Source: Saprospiraceae bacterium
Lineage (GTDB): Bacteria > Bacteroidota > Bacteroidia > Chitinophagales > Saprospiraceae
Length of the DNA stretch: 64,000 bases
Assembly: GCA_021604865.1 (NCBI GenBank)
Contig: BQJU01000023.1
Span: forward strand, 1-64,000
Reading direction: 5' to 3'
The notes beneath the pieces were generated by a model. The model was not told where the DNA came from. It worked only from the letters and a program-made list of their open reading frames with translations, and ran no database searches. Made by a program: the position numbers and the translations under genes. Shown here in pieces: positions 52,852-60,994 of this stretch (position 1 is the first letter of the stretch; each line of letters opens with the position of its first letter).

Positions 52852-53994
52852 ATGAAAAATCAACTATTTACACTCCTATTTTTTTTGGGGTGCCTACCCC
52901 TGATTTTTGCCCAAGATGATTATTTTTCAACCACCACAGATTATGTATTTCGAAGAGATGGAAAGGTGTTGCGCGGTCAGATTTTGAATATGACCAACAA
53001 GGAAGGTTTGACTATGAAAACCATGTTGGGGGCTGAAGTCTTTTTCCCCTATAAAGAAATTCGGAAAATTATCCGAAAACCGGCGGTACAAAATATCATC
53101 GACAAATCCTATCTGGAATTAGGACTAACTTATGGCACTCCTGCCGGATTGAATATGGTGGTCGGGTATTGGCATGGCCGAACCGGCGTTCGGTTATCCG
53201 GAATGGTTTATAGCGGGTTTACGGCTCTTCAGCTTCATTTGGGGCTAAAACTATCTGAAACAACCCGCCGCCGACATAGCATTGGCTTATCTTTTGGCAA
53301 TTATTCCTTTAAAGGACAACAGGAAGGCTTTCATTATATCGGCCCGGTCTACAACTATACCGGGGCACCATTTAATATAAAAATCCTGCACAATTCCTGG
53401 TTTGTTGAAATTGGTTACGTTTATGGCTTTGGTTCGGGAGATGAGATTGGTGGTGGGGGCTCATTTCCTATCGTGCAGACTGGTTTTGTTCATCGGTTTG
53501 TGCCCAATGCGCCGCGCAATGAACGCCTGCCTGTTCCGAAATTCCCTGCCCCCGAACCGTGCCCCACATGTCCTGATCCTGAACCTTGTCCAGCCTGCCC
53601 AGAATGCCCGGTTGTGGCAGCACCTATTCCCAAGAAAGTTTCGGAAGCCGAGTTGGGTCGGAAAGTCAATACACCGGAAAATATCCTGGTCAACCAATCC
53701 GAAATTGTGATGAGTATTCGCGACAATGGCATCCCTGATAATGATGAAGTTTCACTCCTGTTTAATGGAGAATGGATATTGGAGCACCACATCCTAACCA
53801 AAAAAGAAAAAGAAATTCCAATCAAGCTGCTCCCTAATGCAGAAAATATCCTGGTATTGGTTGCGCACAATATGGGAGAACGTTCACCCAATACCTCAGT
53901 CATTACCATTAAAGACGGTCGTCGTAAAAGGACCATTGTGCTCAATGCAGATCTGGATGTTAGCGAGTCTGTACAATTTAAAGTGAAAAATTAG
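52852..53994 (+). CDS. Secreted/outer-membrane protein with Cys-Pro-rich linker
   Basis: 380 residues from the ATG at 52852, which begins a signal peptide (about 1-20, ending IFAQ). Residues 25-80 resemble an SH3-like segment (DGKVLRGQILNMTNKEGL). Residues 85-225 look like an 8-strand outer-membrane barrel. A linker of alternating Pro, Cys and acid follows (EPCPTCPDPEPCPACPECP, about 235-255). The last 110 residues are a small domain frequent in Bacteroidota (SIRDNGIPDNDEVSLLFNG, LVAHNMGERSPNTSVITI). The linker could cross-link or bind metal. The function is unknown. Confidence 0.75.
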   Translation: MKNQLFTLLFFLGCLPLIFAQDDYFSTTTDYVFRRDGKVLRGQILNMTNKEGLTMKTMLGAEVFFPYKEIRKIIRKPAVQNIIDKSYLELGLTYGTPAGLNMVVGYWHGRTGVRLSGMVYSGFTALQLHLGLKLSETTRRRHSIGLSFGNYSFKGQQEGFHYIGPVYNYTGAPFNIKILHNSWFVEIGYVYGFGSGDEIGGGGSFPIVQTGFVHRFVPNAPRNERLPVPKFPAPEPCPTCPDPEPCPACPECPVVAAPIPKKVSEAELGRKVNTPENILVNQSEIVMSIRDNGIPDNDEVSLLFNGEWILEHHILTKKEKEIPIKLLPNAENILVLVAHNMGERSPNTSVITIKDGRRKRTIVLNADLDVSESVQFKVKN

Positions 53995-53999
53995 TATGG

Positions 54000-55061
54000 T
54001 TAATCCTGGGCCTTTTGCACTTTTTCAATTTGTTTTTGTGCCTCAACTTTTTCTTCAAATGTAGCCTGAGGTTCCTTTTGTTGTAAAGTGGCGGAAGGTT
54101 CAAAAGTCAACTTTGTATAAATAGGGAAGTGATCCGAACCAATTTTAGGCAGCCGTTTTAAATCGACTAATTTGAAATGATTCGAATGAAAAAAATGATC
54201 CAGGGGCCATCGCAAAATGAATATTTTAGCATGAAAAGTATTATAAAAACCTCTTCCGATCCGGGGATCCAGGAGTTTGCTTGTCTTGAGAAATAAACGA
54301 GTGCTGCTGGACCAGGCGACATCGTTCAGGTCACCTGCTACAATGGTAGGCAGGTTGTCGTGAGCTACCTTTTTTCCAACGATCATTAGTTCGGCATCCC
54401 GCTCTGTGGATTCATCATTTTCAGTGGGGCTTGGTGGTGTGGGGTGTATGCAATAGAGCTGTACGGATTGGCCGGAGGCTAACTTTACATAAGTGTGTAT
54501 AGAAGGGATATCGTCCGCTACCAGAAAATTGATGGTAGGGTTTTTAAGATTTTTTTTAGAATACAATAACATCCCATAGGCATTGTCCTGAGGCTGTTCC
54601 ACAAAAAATGGATAGTCTGTTTTGAGCCCCTCCATCTTCTTTTGCCACCATTGATCTGGTTCAAGCAAAAGGACAATGTCAGGATCGGACTGCCGGATGA
54701 TTTTCAGTAATCGGGTATAATCCCGATTGGATATCAACACATTGGTGGTCAGTAGACTGATCGTATTGGCGTCATCCTGGGAAGTACTATCAAGCACCTG
54801 AGGTTTGGCCAGAAAGGTATATGGATATATGATGAAACCCTGATAGATTAAAGCCGCCAAGACCGCCAGGGTAAACAGCTTAGTATAAATACTTTGATAC
54901 TGCTTGAAATAGACTCCCCCCGCCAGGCTGATGATCAAAAGTATGGCAATTTGAGCGCAAGGAAAGTCAAACATCCGGACCGACCAATGGTCACTTTTTG
55001 ACAACGGAATCACAGTTCCTATTACTCCTAAGAGGCCAATAACGATAATCACAATTTTCAT
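54000..55061 (-). CDS. Endonuclease/exonuclease/phosphatase-family membrane protein
   Basis: 353 residues. Three helices (about 3-22, 33-52, 62-82) anchor it; a catalytic domain of the EEP fold follows (about 100-330). Motifs seen are LLLLEPD (metal-binding Glu), YCIHPTPPSPTENDES, VAGDLNDVAWSS (Asp-Leu-Asn) and the catalytic GSDHFPIY. Such proteins are usually phosphodiesterases or nucleases facing the periplasm. The C-terminal 35 residues are Gln/Lys/Glu-rich. An inverted repeat, GTATACTG facing CAGTATAC (55073-55097), lies just upstream of the start. Confidence 0.87.
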   Translation of the reverse strand: MKIVIIVIGLLGVIGTVIPLSKSDHWSVRMFDFPCAQIAILLIISLAGGVYFKQYQSIYTKLFTLAVLAALIYQGFIIYPYTFLAKPQVLDSTSQDDANTISLLTTNVLISNRDYTRLLKIIRQSDPDIVLLLEPDQWWQKKMEGLKTDYPFFVEQPQDNAYGMLLYSKKNLKNPTINFLVADDIPSIHTYVKLASGQSVQLYCIHPTPPSPTENDESTERDAELMIVGKKVAHDNLPTIVAGDLNDVAWSSSTRLFLKTSKLLDPRIGRGFYNTFHAKIFILRWPLDHFFHSNHFKLVDLKRLPKIGSDHFPIYTKLTFEPSATLQQKEPQATFEEKVEAQKQIEKVQKAQD

Positions 55062-55072
55062 GACTGGGTAAG

Positions 55073-55097
55073 GTATACTGTTGGAACGTCAGTATAC
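55073..55097. promoter_or_regulatory. Inverted repeat upstream of the EEP gene
   Basis: GTATACTG (55073-55080) and CAGTATAC (55090-55097) form a perfect 8-bp inverted repeat, 12 bases before the start codon. It may be an operator, or a leader hairpin. Confidence 0.35.
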
Positions 55098-55166
55098 GGT
55101 ATATTGTGCGCAAGCAAGGAGGATTCGTGAAGATGCTGATGTAGAAAATTCAATATGAGTTATCGG

Positions 55167-55297
55167 ATTTGTCCCAAATTTAGGGGCTAAACTCGAAGTT
55201 AGTGCCTAAAACGGCAATTGTAATTGGTTTGAGGTAGAAAATAATAGATTAGAAACAAGATATAAGGGTGAATTTTCTATTCAATGTTGTCAACTTA
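55167..55297. repeat. Dispersed repeat family C, copy 2
   Basis: Shares TTTGTC-CAAATTTA-GGGGCTAA-CTCGAAGTTAGT and the exact 19-mer ATTCAATGTTGTCAACTTA with 17849-17932, with about 45 extra bases in the middle. Confidence 0.7.
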
Positions 55298-55370
55298 GTG
55301 CACATAAGGTAATATTGGCGAACCGGTGAATAGTGCTTGATGGCTGCCTTGGTTGGGCGGAAAAATTCCT

Positions 55371-55420
55371 TAAGTTGAGGGCAATAAATTTTCTATTGCC
55401 CCCTAAATTTGGGAGACTTA
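55371..55420. repeat. Repeat family C, short hairpin copy
   Basis: GGGCAATA (55379-55386) faces TATTGCCC (55394-55401), then CCTAAATTTGGGAGACTTA. The phrase with CAAATTTAGGGGG in reverse links it to family C. Confidence 0.5.
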
Positions 55421-55698
55421 TTTTACAGGGCTGAGGTTCTTGTGAACGATCCTAACCAAGGCTTTTGTTTGATCCTTGAAAGTAGGTTTAAGATTTGGGT
55501 CATTAAATAATGAGGCGTCTTCATTTTTTTTGATGGCAAAAGAAAACGAAGCAAAAAAAACCATTCCGGCTGGAGGATTGACCTAAAAAAAGCGGCCCTT
55601 ATGGATGGAAGAAATAAACTCGCTTTTGTGTCTTGTACTAGCTGGGTCATTATTGATTGTTTGGCATATTTACTTGATTAATCATTGGTTTTAGCTCT

Positions 55699-55937
55699 GA
55701 GCTTATTTGGAGGTCAATTTTTGTAGCGAAAAGCGTCAATTTTTTGATGACTGGGTTGGCTTGATGCCAAAGCATCAAAAAGCATTTGAAGTATTAGCGT
55801 TCGCTTTTGCCAGTGGCAAAAAGAGCAAATACGAGGTACGGACAAGAAAAGTAACGAAGTATCATCGAAAAAGTGATCCTTTGCAGCCAAAATAGCTTGC
55901 CCCGATCTTGCATCGGGGTTGGCCTCCAAATAAGCTC
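55699..55937 (+). repeat. Repeat family A, long copy
   Basis: Ends GAGCTTATTTGGAGGTC (55699-55715) and GGCCTCCAAATAAGCTC (55921-55937) are inverted at 16 of 17 positions. The interior starts AATTTTTGTAGCGAAAAG and ends AAAGTGATCCTTTGCAGCC. These same flanks appear in the deleted copy at 18641-18701, which lacks the middle of about 140 bases. Confidence 0.8.
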
Positions 55938-55996
55938 TAACAGTATTTCTTCTTGATTAGTACGGTTACCGCTTTTTTCTTAACGGCCAATGCTCC

Positions 55997-56162
55997 TAGT
56001 GCTTCAGGAATTAAGTCTCTCCTACTTAAGTCGAAGTTATTTTGGGGCCTAATGATGCCAAAAAACGCAGACATAGCCAAAGCTACGGTGAGGCTTTTTG
56101 GGGAAATTAGGCCCCAAAAGAACGAGGCTTGGGGTGGGAAGGATTTAGTTCCTGAAGCACTA
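55997..56162. repeat. Nested palindromic element
   Basis: Outer arms TAGTGCTTCAGGAA (55997-56010) and TTCCTGAAGCACTA (56149-56162) match perfectly. Middle arms TTTTGGGGCCTAAT (56040-56053) and ATTAGGCCCCAAAA (56106-56119) match perfectly. Inner CCAAAAA (56058) and TTTTTGG (56094) pair as well. The whole can fold into one long hairpin. It has no transposase and looks like a MITE. Confidence 0.75.
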
Positions 56163-56302
56163 AGCCGGACCCTACCTTCGCCTTCGCGTAGCCGCTATGG
56201 CAGAGCGAGGCCGCGCTGTACTCATCTGTAGTGGCTGATCAGGTGCTAGGAGACTGTTGTGGTGTTTGATATCAGCACAAAACAGTCCCAATGATCATGT
56301 TT

Positions 56303-56373
56303 AGACAACTCGAAGTTAGCACCTTCAAGATTTAGGCGGTAATCCTAATTACCGCCTAAATTTGAGATGACTT
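56303..56373. repeat. Repeat family C, hairpin copy
   Basis: AACTCGAAGTTAGCACCTT then a perfect 14-bp hairpin, ATTTAGGCGGTAAT (56330-56343) with ATTACCGCCTAAAT (56348-56361), then GAGATGACTT. It shares the CGAAGTTAG and CCTAAATTTG phrases with the other C copies. A family A-like end, ACCTCCAAACAACTCACT, lies just beyond at about 56431-56448 against the uvrA stop. Confidence 0.6.
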
Positions 56374-56445
56374 TCAGTGAAATTTTCTGATCTCTTATAG
56401 CTCTTATAAAATTCGGGGTGACTCATATTTCTACCTCCAAACAAC

Positions 56446-59295
56446 TCACTTCAATTTTTCCTTCAAATAAGGCGCCGTCAAGGACTTCTTCTCCTTGGCT
56501 AATCCTTCGGGAGTACCCTGAAACACCAATTCTCCGCCATATTTACCGGCCCCAGGCCCCAGATCAATCACCCAATCGGCACATTTGATTACTTCCATAT
56601 TGTGTTCAACTACTAATACCGAATGTCCTTTTTCTACCAGGGCATTCATCGCGTCAAGTAGCTTGCGGATATCGTGAAAGTGTAGCCCGGTAGTCGGTTC
56701 GTCGAAGATGAAAAGGATGTGTTCGTTATAGCGTTCTTTGGTCAGGAAGGAAGCCAGTTTGACTCGTTGAGCTTCTCCGCCGGAAAGGGTGCTGGAGGAT
56801 TGCCCCAGTTGCACATACCCCAATCCGACATTGTAGAGCGGCTGTAATTTGTTGATAATATCCGATACATCCTCAAAAAAAGTCAACGCCTCCTCAATGC
56901 TCATACTCAGGATATCGTAGATGTGTTTGCCCTTGTATTTCACATCCAGCACTTCCTGCTTAAAACGCCGACCTTTACAGGATTCACATTCCAGGCGCAC
57001 ATCGGCCAGGAACTGCATTTCGATGACCTGCTCGCCTTCGCCTTTGCAACTATCACAACGGCCACCATCGACATTGAAGGAAAAATGCCCCGGTTTGTAC
57101 CCCCGGATTTTCGACAATTGCTGGTTGGCCATCAAGTTGCGGATCGCATCATACGCCTTGACATAAGTAACGGGATTGGAGCGCGAGGATTTACCGATGG
57201 GATTCTGGTCCACCATCTCGATCTGGCTGATGACGGATAATTCTCCGGCCAGTCCGCCATGTAATCCCGGCGCTTTGGGATAGTTTTCTCCCAACTGTTT
57301 TTTTAAGGCGGGGTATAGAATTTGTTTGACCAAAGTCGTTTTGCCCGATCCCGAAACGCCACTGACTACGGTCAAGGCATGTAAGGGGATTTTCACATCA
57401 ATATTTTGCAGATTGTGCTGGCGGGCGCCTTTTATTTCCAAAAAGTCAGATAGCTTGCGCCGAACTTTGGGTACCGGAATCTGCATGCGATTGCTCATGT
57501 ATTTTGCCGTAAGGCTATCAGCAGCACTATCGTAAATGTCTTCATAATTTCCCGCAAAAACCACTTCACCGCCGTGGATACCTGCAGCAGGACCGATATC
57601 AATCAGGTAGTCGGCATTTTTGATGATATCTTCTTCATGTTCTACGACAATCACCGTATTACCCAGATCGCGGAGCGTTTTTAAGACCCTAACCAGGCGG
57701 TTGGTATCTCTGGGATGTAATCCTACGCTCGGCTCGTCAAGGATATACATCGAACTGGTCAGGTTGCTGCCCAGGGTGCGGGTCAGGTTGATGCGTTGGG
57801 TTTCACCACCACTGAGTGTTGCCGAAATTCGCCCCAATGTCAGATAGCTGAGGCCTACATCCACCATAAATTTGAGGCGATTAGTGATCTCAAGCGTCAA
57901 CCTGCGGGCAATTTGGGCATCAAAATCACTGAGTTCCAAGTTTTCGAAAAAATTCAGCAATTCATCAATGGGCATCACCACCAATTCCGTGATGTCCCTC
58001 CCACTCATTTTGACGTAAGTTGCTTCCTTGCGCAGCCGGCCCCCTTCACAGGTCGGACAATGTGTCTTACCCCGATAGCGCGCCAGCATAACCCGATTTT
58101 GAATCTTGTAGGTCTTTTCCTGCAATTCTTCGAAAAAAGCGTTGATGCCACTAAAATGTACATTACCTTTCCATAATAAACGTTGTTCCTCTCGGGTGAG
58201 GTCCTGAAAAGCACGGTGTACCGGAAAATCAAAATGATGGGCTACATTCAGAAATTGCTCTAGCCACCAGCCGTATTTTTCTCCTTTCCAGCAGGCTACA
58301 GCGCCCTCGTAAACTGATAAGGACTGGTTGGGAATCACTTTATCCTCATCGATGCCCATTACCAGACTGAAGCCTTCACAATGTGGGCAGGCACCAAAAG
58401 GGTTGTTGAAATTAAAAAGATGTGGGGTAGGTTCAATAAAAGTCATGCCATCCAGCTCAAACCGATTGTTGAAACCAACGGGCTCCTGTCCCTCTACATC
58501 TATGATACATTCTCCCTCACTTTCGTAAAAGGCCGTTTGTACCGAGTCCGCAATACGTTTGATGTTGTCTTCATCCTCCTGACGCACGGCAAAACGATCG
58601 ATCAGGATGCGAATGGGTGCATCGTGCAATTGATCCAGCTTTTTGGTGAGGTATTCAGGTTGTGCTTCCATTAATTCCTCAATACGTTGGATCTCTTCTC
58701 CGTACTGGATACGCGTGTAGCCCTTTTGTAGCAGCAGCTGTAATTCCTGCTCTAGCAGCCGGTCTTTGTATTTTAAGGGAAGTGGAATAAATAGCTGTAC
58801 TTTTGTTCCTTCCGGAAAAGACTGGATATAATCCGTCACATCGGCAACTTCGTGCTTTTTAACCCTTTCGCCGGAAATAGGGGAGAAGGTATGGCCAACC
58901 CGGGCATAGAGCAAACGCAAATAATCATAAATCTCTGTCAGGGTGCCTACCGTTGAGCGGGCATTAGTGGTGCTGACCTTCTGTTCAATGGCAATGGCCG
59001 GACAAATGCCTTTGATGTAGTCCACCTCCGGCTTTTTCATACGCATCAAAAACTGACGGGCATAAGAAGACAGGCTTTCCACATAACGGCGCTGGCCTTC
59101 CGCAAAAAGCGTATCCATCGTCAGTGAAGATTTCCCAGAGCCGGAAACTCCTGTTACCACGACCAATTTATTTTTGGGAATGATCAGGTCAATATTTTTG
59201 AGGTTATTTCCTCTGGCTCCTTTTATATATATGGCGTTTTTGACTTCCTGCTGTTCCTCTTTTTCTAATACGGCAACTTCCTTCTTCTTAAGCAT
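56446..59295 (-). CDS. uvrA: UvrABC excinuclease subunit A
   Basis: 949 residues, the usual length. Damage-recognition ATPase of nucleotide excision repair. Two ABC modules are seen: Walker A motifs GVSGSGKSSLTMDTLF (about residue 48) and GVSGSGKTTLVKQI (about 650), signature LSGGETQRINL and LSGGEAQRVKLAS, and Walker B ILDEPSVGLHPRD and IFDEPTTGLHFHD. Zinc-finger Cys pairs are in CPHCEGF, CPTCEGGRL, CDSCKGEGE and CESCKGRRF. The start gives MLKKKEVAVLEK with a basic/acidic tail before the first strand. It is a single-gene unit, with repeats on both sides. Confidence 0.98.
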   Translation of the reverse strand: MLKKKEVAVLEKEEQQEVKNAIYIKGARGNNLKNIDLIIPKNKLVVVTGVSGSGKSSLTMDTLFAEGQRRYVESLSSYARQFLMRMKKPEVDYIKGICPAIAIEQKVSTTNARSTVGTLTEIYDYLRLLYARVGHTFSPISGERVKKHEVADVTDYIQSFPEGTKVQLFIPLPLKYKDRLLEQELQLLLQKGYTRIQYGEEIQRIEELMEAQPEYLTKKLDQLHDAPIRILIDRFAVRQEDEDNIKRIADSVQTAFYESEGECIIDVEGQEPVGFNNRFELDGMTFIEPTPHLFNFNNPFGACPHCEGFSLVMGIDEDKVIPNQSLSVYEGAVACWKGEKYGWWLEQFLNVAHHFDFPVHRAFQDLTREEQRLLWKGNVHFSGINAFFEELQEKTYKIQNRVMLARYRGKTHCPTCEGGRLRKEATYVKMSGRDITELVVMPIDELLNFFENLELSDFDAQIARRLTLEITNRLKFMVDVGLSYLTLGRISATLSGGETQRINLTRTLGSNLTSSMYILDEPSVGLHPRDTNRLVRVLKTLRDLGNTVIVVEHEEDIIKNADYLIDIGPAAGIHGGEVVFAGNYEDIYDSAADSLTAKYMSNRMQIPVPKVRRKLSDFLEIKGARQHNLQNIDVKIPLHALTVVSGVSGSGKTTLVKQILYPALKKQLGENYPKAPGLHGGLAGELSVISQIEMVDQNPIGKSSRSNPVTYVKAYDAIRNLMANQQLSKIRGYKPGHFSFNVDGGRCDSCKGEGEQVIEMQFLADVRLECESCKGRRFKQEVLDVKYKGKHIYDILSMSIEEALTFFEDVSDIINKLQPLYNVGLGYVQLGQSSSTLSGGEAQRVKLASFLTKERYNEHILFIFDEPTTGLHFHDIRKLLDAMNALVEKGHSVLVVEHNMEVIKCADWVIDLGPGAGKYGGELVFQGTPEGLAKEKKSLTAPYLKEKLK

Positions 59296-59361
59296 GAATT
59301 GATATTGATAGATGATTAAAGAGGTTGTTTAATTGGTGATTTTAGGTTTTAGGAGAACCAC

Positions 59362-59550
59362 TCCTTCTTTCAGGCGACGAAGCCTCGGCGTAGTTGCTCC
59401 ATTCAAAAAAAAGTGAAAAATGAAAAATGAAATCCTCACAAATCCACACATCCGCATATTTGCACATTCACACATCTGCATAACCATTCCTTCTTTCAGG
59501 CGACGAAGCCTCGGCGTAGTTGCTCCATCAAAAAAAAGTGAAAAATGAAA
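59362..59550. repeat. 63-64 bp direct repeat pair upstream of uvrA
   Basis: 59362-59425 and 59488-59550 are the same sequence except for a single-base length difference. Both contain CTTTCAGGCGACGAAGCC, TCGGCGTAGTTGCTCCA and AAAAAAAAGTGAAAAATGAAA. The spacer of about 62 bases has CACA-rich phrases. They lie 67 bases upstream of the uvrA start. Confidence 0.85.
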
Positions 59551-59913
59551 GGTGTACAGTACCCGAACTTATAGTCAAACATTCCTTCCACTTCCTCCAA
59601 TTTATCCATTCCTGCCATTACAAACAAAAAATCAAACTTAGGGTTTTCCCATCATTTATAAAACTTCAGATTGTGAAAAAATCGGCTTTGTCGTATGCGG
59701 ATGGATTCACAGAACTTTTTTTTTGAAAAAATGTATTTGTACAAAAACGGCAAAACAGAATATTTTTCTGAATTCAAGCGTGTTTCTGAAAAAAAATTTT
59801 GGAATTTAATAGAGAATTGCTTAAAATGCAGGGAGAATTAAAGGTGATGTTAGGATTTATTTTGTACTTAGGGTTAATGTTTTGTTAATATTTGAAAAAA
59901 AAACCGATTTAAA
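59551..59913. other. AT-rich non-coding stretch
   Basis: About 360 bases of AT-rich DNA between the uvrA side repeats and the sigma-factor promoter. No gene, repeat or RNA is recognised. Confidence 0.35.
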
Positions 59914-59945
59914 TTGGCCATTTTAAAAAGATGCCTTTATATTTG
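59914..59945 (+). promoter_or_regulatory. Promoter of the sigma-factor gene
   Basis: TTG (59914-59916), 21 bases, then TATATTTG (59938-59945): a close match to the Bacteroidota -33/-7 consensus. The leader to the ATG at 60073 would be about 120 bases. Confidence 0.6.
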
Positions 59946-60072
59946 ACTTATCAACGGGCAAAATATTGCTCACTTCTTTATTTTCTAATCAAAAACGATT
60001 AACTATAGATCAGTAACTTTTACACTAAATAATTTCAATCAATCCCATTACTAACAAAACGGTTATTTAGTT

Positions 60073-60654
60073 ATGCAAGTTACGCCGCTTAATGATCAGC
60101 AGTTGATCGCTCGCTATTTAGATGGTAACGAACGCGCCTTTGAAGAACTTCTAGGCCGCCATCAGCAAAAGATCTACACTTCTATTTATTTATTTGTCAA
60201 GGACCAGAGCCTTGCCGAAGACATATTTCAAGAAGTATTTATCAAAATTATTGATACCTTACGGAAGGGTAAATACAACCACGAGGGCAAATTTGTTCAG
60301 TGGGCACTACGTATTTCCTATAATATGTGCGTGGATTATTTCCGCCGCACCAAACGTCGCCCTCAGGTATCTCCAACGGAAACATTTGACATCTTCGATG
60401 TTCTGCAGGTATCCGATGATAATGCCGAACAACGCATTATCCGTAGCCAGACGCATGATAAAGTGCGCAAACTGGTGGATATGTTGCCTCCAGAACAACG
60501 TGAAGTAGTCATCCTGCGCCATTATGCCGACATGAGCTTTAAAGAAATTGCCAAGCTCACCCGTGTCAGCATCAATACGGCTTTGGGACGTATGCGCTAT
60601 GCATTAATCAACATCCGCAAGATGGTTGAAGAAAGAGAAGTCATTCTCCAGTAA
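60073..60654 (+). CDS. RNA polymerase sigma factor, sigma-70/ECF type
   Basis: 193 residues with regions 2 and 4 only. Region 2: YLDGNERAFEELLGRHQQKI, then SLAEDIFQEVFIKII and WALRISYNMCVDYFRR. Region 4: MLPPEQREVVILRHYADMSF, then IAKLTRVSINTALGRMRYAL, the HTH that reads the -35-like element. There is no anti-sigma gene next to it, and a terminator follows. The long leader may carry regulation. The basic RRTKRRPQ stretch between regions is typical of this Bacteroidota subgroup. Confidence 0.95.
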   Translation: MQVTPLNDQQLIARYLDGNERAFEELLGRHQQKIYTSIYLFVKDQSLAEDIFQEVFIKIIDTLRKGKYNHEGKFVQWALRISYNMCVDYFRRTKRRPQVSPTETFDIFDVLQVSDDNAEQRIIRSQTHDKVRKLVDMLPPEQREVVILRHYADMSFKEIAKLTRVSINTALGRMRYALINIRKMVEEREVILQ

Positions 60655-60705
60655 TCAGTAGACTTGCATAGCCCCCATTATCGAAAATTCCTATGGTTAA
60701 AATAT

Positions 60706-60740
60706 AGCCGGAGTACTTAGTGCTCCGGCTTTTAATTTTT
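60706..60740 (+). terminator. Intrinsic terminator after the sigma-factor gene
   Basis: AGCCGGAGTAC pairs with GTGCTCCGGCT (one wobble) around TTA, followed by TTTAATTTTTT. It lies about 50 bases after the stop codon. Confidence 0.85.
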
Positions 60741-60928
60741 TAGGACGTAATAAGCAATAATTGTCCCCTCCTCTTCCCATTTTTCTTCCCAATTTCAAAT
60801 CAGAAGCAACATTTGTTAAAAAAATCACTCTTTTAGGGTAATAACGAACAAACCAGTGCCCAAAAGAATTGGCATTGAGCAATTTTGTGGAAGGACGAAA
60901 GGGTTTTTGTTTCCAAGCCACTATCTTT

Positions 60929-60960
60929 CACAACATCACCATATCACAACATCACCATAT
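60929..60960 (+). repeat. Tandem 16-mer before the MacB-like permease
   Basis: Two exact copies of CACAACATCACCATAT, 35 bases before the gene start. A related ATCACCATAT...CATCACCAT phrase lies before permease 1 at about 38630. They could be binding sites or a slippage product. The rest of 60741-60928 holds nothing recognisable. Confidence 0.5.
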
Positions 60961-60994
60961 TTGATAAAACCCAAAACCTAAACCCAACCAACAC

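Noticed and set aside
55953-56231. 92-codon open frame near uvrA
   Set aside because: It runs through the nested palindrome, which explains its openness.
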